Source of the DNA: Mallotus nudiflorus
Lineage: Eukaryota; Streptophyta; Magnoliopsida; Malpighiales; Euphorbiaceae
Length of the DNA stretch: 64,000 nt
NCBI GenBank assembly: GCA_947683625.1
Contig: CANTUR010000678.1
Location: forward strand, 124,001 to 188,000
Direction: 5' to 3'
In this document: piece by piece, positions 1 to 11,552 of the stretch
Layout: each line of letters starts with the position of its first letter
Position numbering within the stretch: position 1 is the stretch's first letter
Translations under genes and position numbers: made by a program
Notes under the pieces: generated by a model
Database searches by the model: none
What the model was told of the DNA's origin: nothing
Seen by the model: only the letters and a program-made list of their open reading frames with translations

Positions 1-369
1 ATTTATTGAATGCATTATTTGTTTGTATATTTCATGACTAGTTAGCCTTGGAGTTTATTATTTTGGGTTTATATGAAATTGCATGTAAATAGAGAATAAG
101 ATAATAATTCAAAAAGTAATTCTAAATGAACACAAGACTGAAAGAAGTTGGTATTCCATATCCAGAATCTCCTGGTTGTAGTGCTAGTTTTCTTTTAGGA
201 AATCGAGTACCACCTTTTCAATTTGTCCCAATTATTACCCTAAGTGGCGACTCCTCATCTCCATGCCATGTCTTTGTGACAGTGGTTAGTGTGTTCTTTT
301 AGAGCCCTGAGCTTAAACAGTGACGCGATTGCTAAAATCTTGGACGTGCGCTGAACCCCACCGTCTACA
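1..369 (+). repeat. Tat-like LTR tail (probable)
   Basis: No coding potential. A GTGGCGACTCC motif near 243-255 and a tail TTGGACG...CCGTCTACA ending at 369 are echoed at 7084-7216, where the tail reads AATTGGACG...CCGGTCGCTACA. Such a GGCGACTCC motif followed by a GGACG...CTACA terminus resembles the LTR ends of plant Tat-type Gypsy elements. The family is inferred from this signature only. The right edge abuts the broken end of the minus-strand Copia element beside it. Confidence 0.35.
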
Positions 370-1692
370 GACATAAGCATTTAATGTCTTTGTTATCAAT
401 CTTACTTAGGTCAATTACATAGACATTTTCTACTCTTTCACCACTAAATATTACTTTGTCTTCATCAAGACTACTAACAAAGCAATTTTTAGGATAGAAA
501 GTGACTTTATTTCCCATATCACATAGTTGACTTATACTAAACAAATTATATTTAAGACCATCAGCAAGTAACACATGATATATAGATAAAATTAAGGATT
601 ATCGATTTATCCAATACCTACTATCTTTCCTTTGGTATTGTCCCTGAATATGACATGTACTCATCCTTAGCATTAAACTTGTTAAATTGCTCTTTGTCTC
701 TCATCATATGCCTTAAACATCCATTATTGAGATACCATTTGCTTTTTGTTCTTTTGGATTTCAAGCAAACTTACACAAGACAATTTAAGTATTTTTTTGA
801 ATCAAAACCTTTCTTAGTCTAGGTTGGTTAGTCTTAAGATAATCAAAAGAAAGCAAATTCATGCGTAGTCTTCTATAGAAAAACACATTATTGGTATGTC
901 CTTTGATTATGCAATATAAATATACAACATTTTTAAATTTATTTCTCTAGGATAGGATGGTTTTTTAGTGTATGAAACATGCCTTTTGTGTTGTGGTGGT
1001 GTGTGTCTCCTAAAATTATTATGGGCCATAGTGTGAGACATACATTGACAATGACAATGTGTATTTTCATAGGTTTTCACTATATATTTATGAGAATTGT
1101 GTTATGTAGCATGCTTAGGAGTGTTGTTCTATTATACATGTAAGCATATTTGGGTTGTACTTTTCTAGTATGAGACTTACCTCTTTATGTCATATATGAT
1201 TAAGTCTTATAAGAATTCTCTTTAATATTTGACATATAAGACTTATTAGCTTTAAAAGTGTGAGTCTCAATCAATTTAGAGGTAGAGGAAATAGAATTAC
1301 ATGAGATTTTAATAAATTTAATATGAGATGATGATGAGGATGAAGGCATTCCATTTTTATATCTAATTCCATGAGTGTTTCTGTAGAGTTTTTGAGAGTC
1401 AAGTAGACTATCTAAGCTATCCTTTCCTCTCTTAAATTTAGAAATGGAATTTTTTAACTTTATGACCTCATTATAAGCTTATGATTTTTATCACTTACTT
1501 TTTTGAGTTGTTCTTCCAAGAAATTAGAAGATTTGAAATCACTACCAAGTTTATCATTCAATTTAACAAGATTAGAAAACTTAATTTTTAAACTTTTAAA
1601 TTCCTTAGTCAGGCTAGTTAACTCATGCTTATAATGCTTCATCTTAATTAGTAAGATTTTGCATTTAAACAAGAGTTTGCTCATAATAGAAC

Positions 1693-1693
1693 T

Positions 1694-1747
<54 letters not shown>
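1693..1747. repeat. (ATC)n microsatellite inside gag
   Basis: An almost perfect trinucleotide array. On the minus strand it reads as GAT codons and adds a run of about 17 aspartates to the Copia gag fragment at 1460-1828. The length probably reflects slippage after the element died. Confidence 0.9.
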
Positions 1748-2886
1748 GCAATAATTATTATAAGAGGAGTTAGAAGTATATGGTACCTCATTTTCATTTT
1801 TAAGAGCCATAAAGTAAAGGTTGACCACTTTTTATTGTTCCTCTTCCTCTTTATATTTAGAGAAGTCATCCTAAGTAGCTTTAAAGGCCTTTTTTTTTCT
1901 CTGTTCCTCCTTTGTTCTTGAATTTTAATTTAGGGCATTCACTTCGAATATGACCCGATTTCTTGCATTCATAGCAAGTAATCTCTTTAGTTTTCTTTTT
2001 GCCTTCTCCTTCATACTTCTTGTTGATGTCTCTTATTCTTAAGAAATTTTTCTTTCTCAAGAACTTCTTGAATTTCCTAGTGAGCATGCCAATGTTACTA
2101 TCTTTATAACTAGAATCTTTAATGTTTTCCTCTTCACTATCTTATTGCAAAGCTTTTAAGGCAATGATCTTTTTCTTCTCTTCCTTCTCTTTTTGCTCTT
2201 CACCTCTTTACTTTATTGTAAGCTCATGGGTTAAAAGCTTTCTAATAAGCACATTAATTGAAAGAGTAGAGAGATCTTAAGCTTCCTAAATTGAAGTAAT
2301 TTAAAATTTCTAATTCTTTTTAGGTAGAATTCTTAAAATCTTACTGTTTACTTCTTCCTTGGAGAAATGTTGTCCAAGTTTCTTAAGGGTTATAAGAAGT
2401 GCATTGAGATGATTCTTCATCTCCATAATTGATTCATGAGGCTTCATTTTGAAGAGTTCATATTCATACATATGAAGTTGAAATTTCTTACTTCTAACTT
2501 GAACATTGCCTTTATAATGGTTTTCCAAGGTCTCCCACATTTCGTTAGCTAATATGCAATGTTAAAGCTTGCCTCTTTCTTCTCTTATCATGGAAGAGAG
2601 TAGATTGATCATAGCTTTCTTATTTTCATAATTTTCTTCCTTTTAATCATTGTTTTAATCACTTCTTAAAAAAGTAGTATAAACACCATTAATGGTAGTT
2701 TTTGGTGGTTGCCAACCTTTAAGAGTAACTTCCCAAAGTCTATTGGAATCACAATTTAGATATAGGTCCATTTTGAACTTTCAATAATGATAGTCACTAC
2801 CATCAAAGAATGGTCTAAGTGAAGAAAAGTTTTAAAGTTCACTCCCTATGATATTGCATTCTAGTAATTAAGTTCCTAAAATCCAA

Positions 2887-2900
2887 GCTCTGATACTAAT
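2887..2900 (-). other. Copia primer-binding site
   Basis: The minus strand reads ATTAGTATCAGAGC, one base from the usual plant Copia site TGGTATCAGAGC that pairs with initiator tRNA-Met. It abuts the inner edge of the LTR at 2901, which fixes the element's orientation as minus. Confidence 0.75.
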
Positions 2901-3997
2901 TGAAAGTGCCCTAGGATTATTGAATAAAAATATATTAATCAAAAGGATTCTAGTAAGAATTAAAAAATATTGAGAAAGAAGAATGATAAACATAAGAATT
3001 TAAGGAGTTCGGATTCTCAACAATCCTACATCTCCACCTAACTTATCCTTAAGTTAGGATTTTAAATCACCAAAATCTATTCCCTTATAGTGATTCTTAC
3101 AACTTGAGTTTTAGGCTTAACTCAAACCTTACAACTTAGGTTTCAAGACTCACTTAAAAAATAATACACAAGTGTTTTCAAGGCTTACATTAAAATTGAA
3201 TTTCCAAGTGCTTTAATGGCTAAACACTTATACCAATTCCTTTAGAATAAAATCTCACTTCCCATTTTCTAATCCTGAAAAATAGAAGAACAAGAATTGT
3301 ATTCTAACACTCACCAACTTTCACAAGAGTTATATAAATACAAAAATTGTTTAAGAGAGTTTGAAAGCTTAATTCAATACTTAAGAGATATATAATGATA
3401 AATAAGTTTCTAAACCTCAAAATGATCTTTAGAGGTTGTAAATATACTTGAGCAATTCAATTATAGCTGTTAGAAGCAATAATTTTGTTCCCAACAAAAT
3501 CAAACTTCATTTAAATGAAATTTGGACTTTTTGAGTTATAGTTTGTTTAGTTCCAATTGTGATTTCATCAATCCTAGTTGGGACATTCAAAAACCAGTTG
3601 TTATAATTATTGTGTTTGATTTTTAGTATGGTCCTCGTTAGGATCATTATGTCCCTGTTGGGACTACCTTATCCAGGGCATGGATTTACACTATCCAAAG
3701 TTCAGAAGTTGCTTTAATTGGACTACCTTAGTCCCGATCAGAACTACCCTAGTCCTGGTCAAGACCAGAATTGGATAGGTCTTGAAATATGCTAAAATTA
3801 AGCAAATTCGACCATAATTGATCCCGGTCATGAGCATACTCATGAGCAATGTCTACAGTGATTTTTCTTTGATATTTCTTCACCATTTTGACTTCCAATT
3901 AAGTTCTAACTTATATATACTTAAGATAAACATACTAATTGCTCAAAATTAAGTTTGCTAGTATTAAAATTAAGATTGATTATTGCTAAAGTCAATA
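2901..3997 (-). repeat. SIRE-like Copia 5' LTR
   Basis: About 1.1 kb. The inner end is TGAAAGTGCCCTAGG on the plus strand and the outer end on the minus strand is TATTGACTTTAGC. It is clearly related over much of its length to the solo LTR at 55022-56520: both carry a block reading TTTAAGGAGTTCGGATTC, then CTCCACCTAACTTATCC, then CACAAGAGTTATA. The outer dinucleotide is TA where the solo copy has TG. No partner LTR is present in the window, so the element is truncated. Confidence 0.7.
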
Positions 3998-4199
3998 AGT
4001 TATATACGAAAATTTATGTTTATTATATGGTTGAAGCCAAGGACAAATAGCATAACAAAAAATTCTTAACTCTTTATATTTTGGAGCTTTAATATATGAT
4101 AATTCAAATGGATTATAATTATTGACAACTCAACTAGGCATATAATTGATTAATTAGACACTTTTTTGGAAAGCATATATTTAAAAGAAAAAAGGAATG
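3998..4199. other. AT-rich spacer, nothing recognised
   Basis: Sequence between two retrotransposon remnants. No open frame, repeat or RNA signature was seen. Confidence 0.6.
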
Positions 4200-6189
4200 T
4201 GAGCATGAGCTAGTAGAGTGAGACGATTATCAACAATATGCCTAATTTTACATTCAGAAACCCCATTTTGTTCATACATGTATAGAAAAGTTATACGATG
4301 AACAATTCCTATTTGTTTGAAATAAAAGTTAAGGTTTTAGTATTCTCTATCCCAATCATATTGGAATGCTTTAATATATGTATTAAATTGATGAAAAATT
4401 AATGATTTGAATTCTTTAAACATACTAGAGATTGGACTTTTATTTTTTAGAATATAGATCCATGTAAAGCGAGTAAAGTCATCAATGAATAAAATAAAAT
4501 ATGAAAATCCTAAATTTAATAAAAATGGTGCAGGTCCTCAAACATTAGAGTGAGCAATGTTAAATGCTTTTTGACTAGTATGTTCAACAGAAGCTAAAGG
4601 CATGCAAGTCATTTTACCAAATTTACCTGATGAATAAATATAGTTGGAAATAGAATTAGAATAAGGTAATTTATTTTTGGCAATTATTGAAGAGACTGTG
4701 GACACATAAGGTGCCCCAATCGAGCATGCCAATCAGCAAATGAAGAAGTTTCACTTAAAAAAGCAGATTTTAGAGATGGGCAGAGACAATACAATCTTCC
4801 TTCACTCAAACCTTGCAATAGGATTCCCTTAGTCTTATGATCCTTAATAAGAAAATAGTCAGGCCAAAATTCGAAGAAGCAAGAATTATCAGTAGTAAAG
4901 TTTTAGACTGATAATAAAATTTTGGTAAGTGTAGGAACATGAAAAATACTGTTAATGTGGAGGGGAGAATTACCAAGTGATGAACATAAAGCATTACCTT
5001 TCAAAATAATAGGCAAACCTTGGCCATTACCTACTTGAATATGATCTGGACCTTGATAATGTTAAATATCATCTAATGCAATTAAATTGGGAGACATATG
5101 ATGACTAACTCCTATATCAGGTGTCTAAGTAATAGTGCTTGGTAATGGATGGACAGTAGGAGGCACTATATTCTATAGAGGCAGTGAGGAACAATAGGAG
5201 TTCTGAAAGCCATTATTCCAAATGACATGAGCTTGTGGTACAATTGTATTAAATCACCTTTGATGGTAGCGTCATCTACAATGATTTGTGATGTGGTTAC
5301 AATAACTATAGATTTGATAAGTGAGCTGGGAATTAGATGATGCTTGATGATAAAAACAGGGCCGTTGTTGACAAAAGGATGGATTGGGACTATTAGAAAA
5401 TTTTGAAGATGAAAAGGAGTGTGCAGGGGTTGTTAAAGGGGATCGGTAGACAGCATGTGCTTGAGGGAGTTCATAGAAGCTCTGAAGTAAGATTTTATAC
5501 ATCATTAAATGGCTATGAAGCTCCTAAAAAGATATCGATTTAGGTCTTATGTTTAAAGTTGAAATAATGGGATGAAATTCCACTATAATGTTGTGATAAA
5601 TTATCACGTTAAATTCAGATTGGGAAATAGCCCTACCAGTTGAGGCAAGTTCATCCACCAAACTTTTGGCTTTGTGTAAATAGGTAGAGACAAACATGTT
5701 ATGTTTCTAGAGCTTTTGAAGTTGAATATGAAGCTGGAGTTGACAATTTTGGTTAATAGATCTAAAGGCACTTGCTAGTGCTTGCCAAATAGTGTATGAA
5801 GATGTCAATCCAATGATTTATGGAAAAACCTCCTTGGTAATAGAGGAAAACAACCATAAGAGTAATTATTTGTCCTTTTGAAACCAAGTAGTATAGTCAG
5901 GATTGGGTATTTGGTGAGTGGGATCAATGGGTAATGGAATGGTGGTTGCCAGAGTTGGTATAAAACCATCAATTAAAGCTATCATATTATGATAATTTAA
6001 TAAAAGTAAACATTAAGTCTTATAAGCTAAAAAATTTTTAAGAGTAAGTTTGATGGCAAAATTATGGTGTCTAGTAGTCGTTGTAGGAGCAGAAGTAGGA
6101 AGAGCAACCTAATTATTAGGTTAAGCCATGGCAAAAAATAAAGGAAAAAGAAAAAATTAAGTTATGATCAGACTACAGCTCTGGTACCA
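4200..6189 (-). mobile_element. Second decayed Copia body: gag to integrase
   Basis: Read on the minus strand. After the primer site (6189-6178) and an early ATG-GCT, a UBN2-type gag follows, with pieces like WFQKDK and TIWQALASAF near 5900-5770. A proline/serine-rich gag tail lies at 5505-5272. Next come protease/pre-integrase remnants, including HVPTLTK near 4935 and WHARLGH near 4730. The integrase zinc region at 4732-4538 contains AKNKLPYSNS. The start of the integrase core can be traced to about 4200, where the element breaks off. Many stops and frameshifts are present. Domain order and the short LTR fit a small Copia element. Reverse transcriptase, RNase H and the 3' LTR are absent. Confidence 0.75.
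6178..6189 (-). other. Copia primer-binding site
   Basis: The minus strand reads TGGTACCAGAGC directly after the LTR end. It matches the usual TGGTATCAGAGC site for initiator tRNA-Met at 11 of 12 bases. Confidence 0.85.
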
Positions 6190-6374
6190 TGTGAACTTTG
6201 TAATTGTTATATCTTCATTAATGCGGTTATAATGATTTATATATACATGGTATACAAAGGTAACAATGCATAATTGAGAAGATATACATTACTAACAACA
6301 CTCTAACTACTAACTACTAACAAGAACATTACAATATGATATACAAGTCATAATTCAAATATAATGGGCTAACA
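6190..6374 (-). repeat. Copia 5' LTR (185 bp)
   Basis: On the minus strand it starts TGTTAGCCCATTATATTTG and ends CAAAGTTCACA, the canonical TG...CA. It is followed at once by the primer-binding site. The partner LTR is not in the window. Confidence 0.8.
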
Positions 6375-6507
6375 ATAATCATTCTTTGTGTGCTTATTTT
6401 TATTTATCTTTATTTGCATGATTAAGGGTTGTAACTCCTTTCTCCTTCCCCCATGTCTTTGCGTGCGTATTTATTTTATGATTTATATATATTTTTATGT
6501 GATTAAT

Positions 6508-7072
6508 GCTTATGATTGGTTAATATTCACTTTTACTTTACATGTAATTGGAATTTAATATAAATTGGAACTTAATTGTAAAATTGTAATTTATTTAAAG
6601 GAAATTGCATTTGCATGTAATTAAAAGAAATAATTAAATAATTAAAAATAATAAAATATGAAATACAGACAAGGACAACCATAAGGTTGGGTGGACATTC
6701 AAAAGTTCATACCCAATTTCCAAGCACAATCTCTAATGATGGCTACTGGGGGCCTTTTATGGGATCTAGTTACTGTAAAGTGTAGTGATGGATGCTTATG
6801 ATTGGTTGATATTCACATTTAAATTACATGTAATTGGAATTTAATATAAATTAGGACTTAATTGTAAGATTGGAATTTATTTAAAGGAAATTGCATTTGC
6901 ATGAACTGAAAGGAAATAATTAAATAATTAAAAATAATAAAATATGAAATACAAACAGAGGTCCAACTATAAGGTTGGGTGGGTATTCAAAAGTTCATAC
7001 CTAGTTTCTAAATTTAATCTCTCATTATGGCTGTTGGGGGCCTTCCGTGGGATCTAGTTATTGTAAAATGTA
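6508..7072. repeat. Two-copy tandem repeat, unit about 286 bp
   Basis: Copy 1 runs 6508-6793 and copy 2 from 6794 to about 7072. Both open with GCTTATGATTGGTT, share CATGTAATTGGAATTTAATA and AAGGTTGGGTGG, and end with GGGATCTAGTTA..TGTA. The copies differ at scattered positions, so the duplication is not recent. It probably lies within the LTR of the Tat-like element whose end is seen at 7216. Confidence 0.9.
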
Positions 7073-7216
7073 TCCCGAGTTTTATTTGAGTGGTGACTCC
7101 CATCTTCGATATGAACTTAAAGTCTATGTCATATTTCCTCATAGGCCTTGAGTCCACAATAATATCGCGCATGGTTACCAAACAATTGGACGCCTGCTAA
7201 ATCCGGTCGCTACACT
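7073..7216 (+). repeat. Tat-like LTR end
   Basis: Contains GAGTGGTGACTCCC followed by CAATTGGACGCC and a CCGGTCGCTACA terminus. It is the same arrangement as at 243-369. The family assignment is an inference from the shared signature. Confidence 0.35.
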
Positions 7217-7554
7217 AATGATTTTTTTTTCTAGTATATAGTATATATTACAATTATATAATTTTTTTTAAAAAATAATGGAATTAAAGATTATAAAAAG
7301 AAAAAATTCGGGGTTTTTTTTTTTTTTTTGGTGTATGTTATAAAAGGCCAAATTATTTTAAAAATCACTTGTAAAAACACTCAAACTAAAAATGTAGTCT
7401 TTGAGAGTTCAGAATATTATAAAAAAATATTATATATATTTTTTAGTTATAATAACTATTAAATTAAAAGTGTTTCAAATATTAAAATTAAAATTTTATA
7501 TAAATATTATAAGAAAATTGAAAGCAGTTAAATTTTAAATGATGTTGGTGATGA

Positions 7555-7990
7555 TAAAATTAAATATAAGAATGAAGTGTTTATTAATTTATGATGATAT
7601 ATATCATTATCAATATCTGATTTTTAATATGTGACAATACAATATTGTTACTATTAGTATTCTTTGTGACAACAATAAAAATTGTCATAAATTTGACTTC
7701 AATTATATATACAATTTATAACAATATTATATTTTATGTAATAAGTGTTATATTTTGCATTATGACACAAGTTGTTACAAAATATAATTAGTGTTACAAT
7801 AATTTTATTATCATAAATTATATTTTATTGTGACAATTATTATTATTACTATTGATTGATGACTTTTAACAACACAGTTTTAGGTGACTTTCCGTGACAG
7901 TTTTTTATTGTAATAAAAAAAATATTTGTGATAATATTTAGATTTAAGTGACAAATTTTACTGTCATTAATTTAATGACTTGGTGCAGTG
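7555..7990. mobile_element. CACTA-like transposon end (non-autonomous remnant)
   Basis: The right edge reads CACTGCACCAAGTCATT on the minus strand, matching the CACTRCAMCAA start typical of plant CACTA (En/Spm-type) transposons. Inward there are several copies of a TGTGACA/TGTCATAA-like word in both orientations, as in subterminal repeats. The left end was not found and no transposase coding is visible, so the left coordinate is approximate. Confidence 0.4.
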
Positions 7991-8571
7991 TAGTCTTTTC
8001 AAGAAATAGAACGCTAATCACTTGTAAACACACTCAAACTAATAAATGGCAAACAAAATGCAGTCGTTGAGAGCTCAGAATATTATATTACTATTAGTCT
8101 TTTCAACAATATTTTATTGTTAAGACAAAATGCTATCTCAGTCAGCGAAGGTTAGCACCGTCAACTATTAAGCAGCTCATTTGGATTCAATGCACGCTTT
8201 CTTTTTGCTCGTGGATGGAAACAATATATACCTGCCTTGATGGATCAATAGGCACTAAAGAACGATGGGATTAGTTGTTTTCACTTGATTAAATATGACG
8301 ATAACTTTTGATTTCCGTTAATAATATGTTTGCAATAAAATGAAAAATAATGACAAAATAGAAAAGTAATATGATACAAAATTTATGTGAAAATTTTTAA
8401 TTTAAAACAAAAATTATGGACAGAAAAAAAGAAATTTTTCTATATTAAAAGGAAATTATATGACCGACAACATGCCAGTGTCTCATACTGTGCTTCTCGA
8501 GAAAGTTCAATTTGGATTACACAAATACTACACAGTGATGTGAGTGAAGGGAAATTCTTATCTTATTTACA

Positions 8572-8574
<3 letters not shown>

Positions 8575-8642
<68 letters not shown>
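8575..8642. repeat. (TA)n microsatellite
   Basis: About 34 uninterrupted TA dinucleotides. The open frame of Ile-Tyr repeats across it is an artefact of the array. Confidence 0.95.
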
Positions 8643-8649
<7 letters not shown>

Positions 8650-9616
8650 GATTTAAAATATAAAATATATATTTTATTTTTATCAATTAAGTTAATAATA
8701 TTTGGATAAAATATTTTAAATTATTATGTAAGACACCCAATGTAAATAAGACTTTTCCATAAGTGAAGTGATGGACATGATCTAAATGTGTTATTTTCTT
8801 AATGATATTTTAGTGTAATAATAAAAATGAAACTACCTTAATTAGAAGTGCATGTTAAATTCAAAATTCCATAAAATATAAAATTTTCCTTCTTTGAATA
8901 TTAAAATGTAAATAGTATGCTTTTCATCAATAGTTTAAATGAGAAAAATTGTGAATATCCAAATAGCAGGATTCTCATTTTCTTTTTAATTTTCTTTATT
9001 ATGGTGAAAAGCACATATAGTGTAAAAATGTTTGACTGTTACACAGGATATCGATTTGAAGATACTTTTCATAACAATCAATTAGCATGATTCATTCTCC
9101 ATATGGATTCTTATTTTATAAGAATTAAATTAAATCAACAATAAATTGGTTATATAAATAAAATATTATAACATCACAAAAAAAAGTATACATTCATTTA
9201 CTAAATTTTTTTTAGATTTCCAACTTTCCTTTAAATTGTTTCTAATTCTAATTTTAATTTTTGAATCGAAACTAAACTACTATATATATATATTCTTTCT
9301 CTCAAGTGCTAAAAAGGTTAAAGAGATTGTGATTTTTGACATTAATATGTCTATTTTTTTAACAACTAAACAAAATAATTAATTTCTAACATCATAAGGA
9401 GGAAGAGAGAGAAGGTGGAGGTTCAGAGTATAGTATGCAAGTATTTAATTGTTTGAAAAAATATAATTCATGGTACACATATGTATCATGCAAATAAAAT
9501 CAAAACTGTTAAATTAGTTTTTGTTTAACTATAATTATTAATATATATTGCAGGTATGAATATATAGAAATTAATTAACTGTTATAATTAAATAAGAAAT
9601 AATTATCTAACAATTG

Positions 9617-9870
9617 TTATTTTATTTGTATATATACGGTAGCAAAAACCAATTTGAAAGCATGCAAGTGTGTAGTTGTTGCAAAAGATATAATTCCAAG
9701 GAGTGCAGTGCTATTTGGTTGTTGCAAAGGATATAAATGAAAAGTGCATGGACAAATTCCATGCGTTAAAAGTGGAAAAAAAGGCATTGATAATTCCTTG
9801 ACAAATGGGTACAGAGCTACTAGTAATAATTTTGGGTGCAAAACAACTTGGACCTCACTCAGTTCGATGA
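9617..9870 (+). pseudogene. Unassigned coding relic, cysteine-containing
   Basis: On the plus strand, the frame beginning at the GTAGCAAAAACC near 9639 reads through about 70 codons with one stop, at TGA in GGATATAAATGA. Its pieces look protein-like: ACKCVVVAKDIIPRSAVLFG, CCKGYK, then HGQIPCV and KGIDNSLTNGYRATS, then FGCKTTW. Base composition is less AT-biased than on either side. I do not recognise the family. It may be a fragment of a decayed gene or chance coding in a repeat. No start codon, splice context or partner gene is evident. Confidence 0.3.
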
Positions 9871-11552
9871 CTCCTACATTCTTTATCCATTTTATATGTT
9901 TATTGGATGAATTATTATTATCATCATCATCATCTCACAAAATTCTTCTATTGAAAAGAAAATTGTAACAGGCTAATGTGGTATTACAAAGTAATGATTT
10001 TACTAGCTACAAGTGAATTCACATGAACCCATCAAAAAATTGAATATTAGTTAAAGGTCACACCACTCTTATTATCTAATTTCAAGGCCAAAAAAAAAAA
10101 AAGAAAGCAATTATGAATCAAAATCTAGCATCCATGAATTTCAATTTTATCTTAATTTTGGGAGGATTGTAAATTTTTATATATATTTTCTAATTTCTTA
10201 ATCACAAATAGAATATATATTTTTTCATTTCATTAATTTTTATTGTGCTTTATTACATATAGTTGACTGAATATGAATTTACTAATCATTATTTTTAGAG
10301 AAAAAATGACCTATTAATTTATTAAAAATTAAAAATACATCTTGATAAAAGAAATGATATAAATAAAAGTATGATAAAAAAATGATAAGATAAATTTTCA
10401 CAATTGTGCAATTTTTTATTGTTATTTTTCAATGTAATTATCTCAAACTCGTTTAATTTACAACTCAGTTATCCATACGTTTCATTCAATAGTTTTTTAT
10501 TATCTATAAATCAATTTTTTGGTCTTTAAATTAGTTTGATTATAAAGCTATTAACACAACTTTTATGATGAAGAGATATCAAAATTACATAAAGAATAAC
10601 ATCTCATAAAGAGTAAAGTAATGAAGAAAGACTCAAAATTTTCATAAAAAAAAAAAGCAAGCAAATTAAAAATTTATATTTATTAAATGTAAAAAAAAAA
10701 AAAAAGCAAATAAAATAGAGTGGAATGATATTATCTAAAAGATGATTGATTACGATAAAAAAACTATAATTTTTAAAGAATAACAAAAGAGAAAAAAGAG
10801 AAAGGAGATGACTATGGTTTAAATTTTGTGGAGTTTTAATTGCCATAACAGTATTTACTAATCACCTATATAAAGTATATAAAAGCTAAGGAAATGTATT
10901 CTGCGAATTAGGACAAATTTTGTAATGTGACAATTCTACTTCTAAGTATTTTTACATTTTTATATTTTATTTTATTTTAATTTTATAAAATATTAATGAC
11001 AATTAATTTTTATATTTTACGATCTCTCATATTTCTAATTATATTTATTTTAATTTTTATATTTTTTCAATTTACAACATATTATAGTTTTATATTTTCA
11101 TCTCTCATATTTCAAATTATAGTTATTTTAATTTTTAAAAGTAATTATTTTATATTTTTAACTTTTATCATCTAACGAGCAAATTTTATATTTATAATGG
11201 TTATGGATTATTTATTTATTTATTTTTATTATATCACATTGAAACTAATTTTTATATTGAAATAATTTAATTATTTTTTTATTTTTTTATATACCATCTT
11301 TAAATATTTGTGATTTATAAAATATGGATTGATATAATCACATATACACACTAACTCTCTTTGTTGTATTCAAGTTTTACATTGTTAATGCATCCTCATT
11401 CACTGTCTTGTTCTTTTTTTACTTTTGCCTCTAACTTCCATCATTCCAATTTCCTTGAAAAATTAAGACGTCAACTCTATATATATCGTTTCAATTATCC
11501 TGAAAAAATCTAAAATGTTTTGAATTATTAAACATTTCAATGGTTAATACTC
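9871..11552. other. AT-rich intergenic DNA, nothing recognised
   Basis: Long T-rich and A-rich tracts and short microsatellites only. Open frames here are poly-Phe/Leu or poly-Lys shadows of these tracts. Confidence 0.65.

Larger units (their letters stand above)
365..2900 (-). mobile_element. Decayed Copia element body (SIRE-like), gag to pre-integrase
   Basis: Minus-strand retrotransposon remnant, read from high to low coordinates. A UBN2-type gag piece at 2540-2310 contains MWETLENHYKGN. A zinc knuckle at 2087-1881 has the C-x2-C-x4-H-x4-C pattern (CYECKKSGHIRSEC). A charged, probably coiled-coil stretch with an Asp run lies at 1828-1460. A pre-integrase piece at 574-365 contains LLADGLKYNLFSISQLCD. 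These are normal Copia Gag and Pol blocks in the right order, but split by many stops and frameshifts. Integrase, reverse transcriptase, RNase H and the 3' LTR are missing, cut off at about position 365. The 5' LTR and primer site lie immediately upstream (2887-3997). A functional product is not possible. Confidence 0.8.
7217..9600. other. AT-rich intergenic DNA with a CACTA-like end and a (TA)n tract
   Basis: No gene recognised. A block with CACTTGTAAA..ACACTCAAACTAA and GAGAGYTCAGAATATTATA occurs at 7367-7424 and again at 8017-8080. Between them lies TGTCA/TGACA-rich sequence ending in an inverted CACTG terminus at 7990. A (TA)n array lies at about 8575-8642. Confidence 0.6.

Noticed and set aside
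1690..1750. Possible CRISPR-like or other regular array
   Set aside because: Trinucleotide microsatellite without spacers; the organism is a plant.
1681..1869. Poly-Met minus-strand open frame
   Set aside because: The (ATC)n array read in another frame. The Asp-run frame of the Copia gag is the meaningful one.
8387..8656. 89-codon open frame on the plus strand
   Set aside because: The second half is the (TA)n array read as Ile-Tyr; the first half shows no protein-like pattern.
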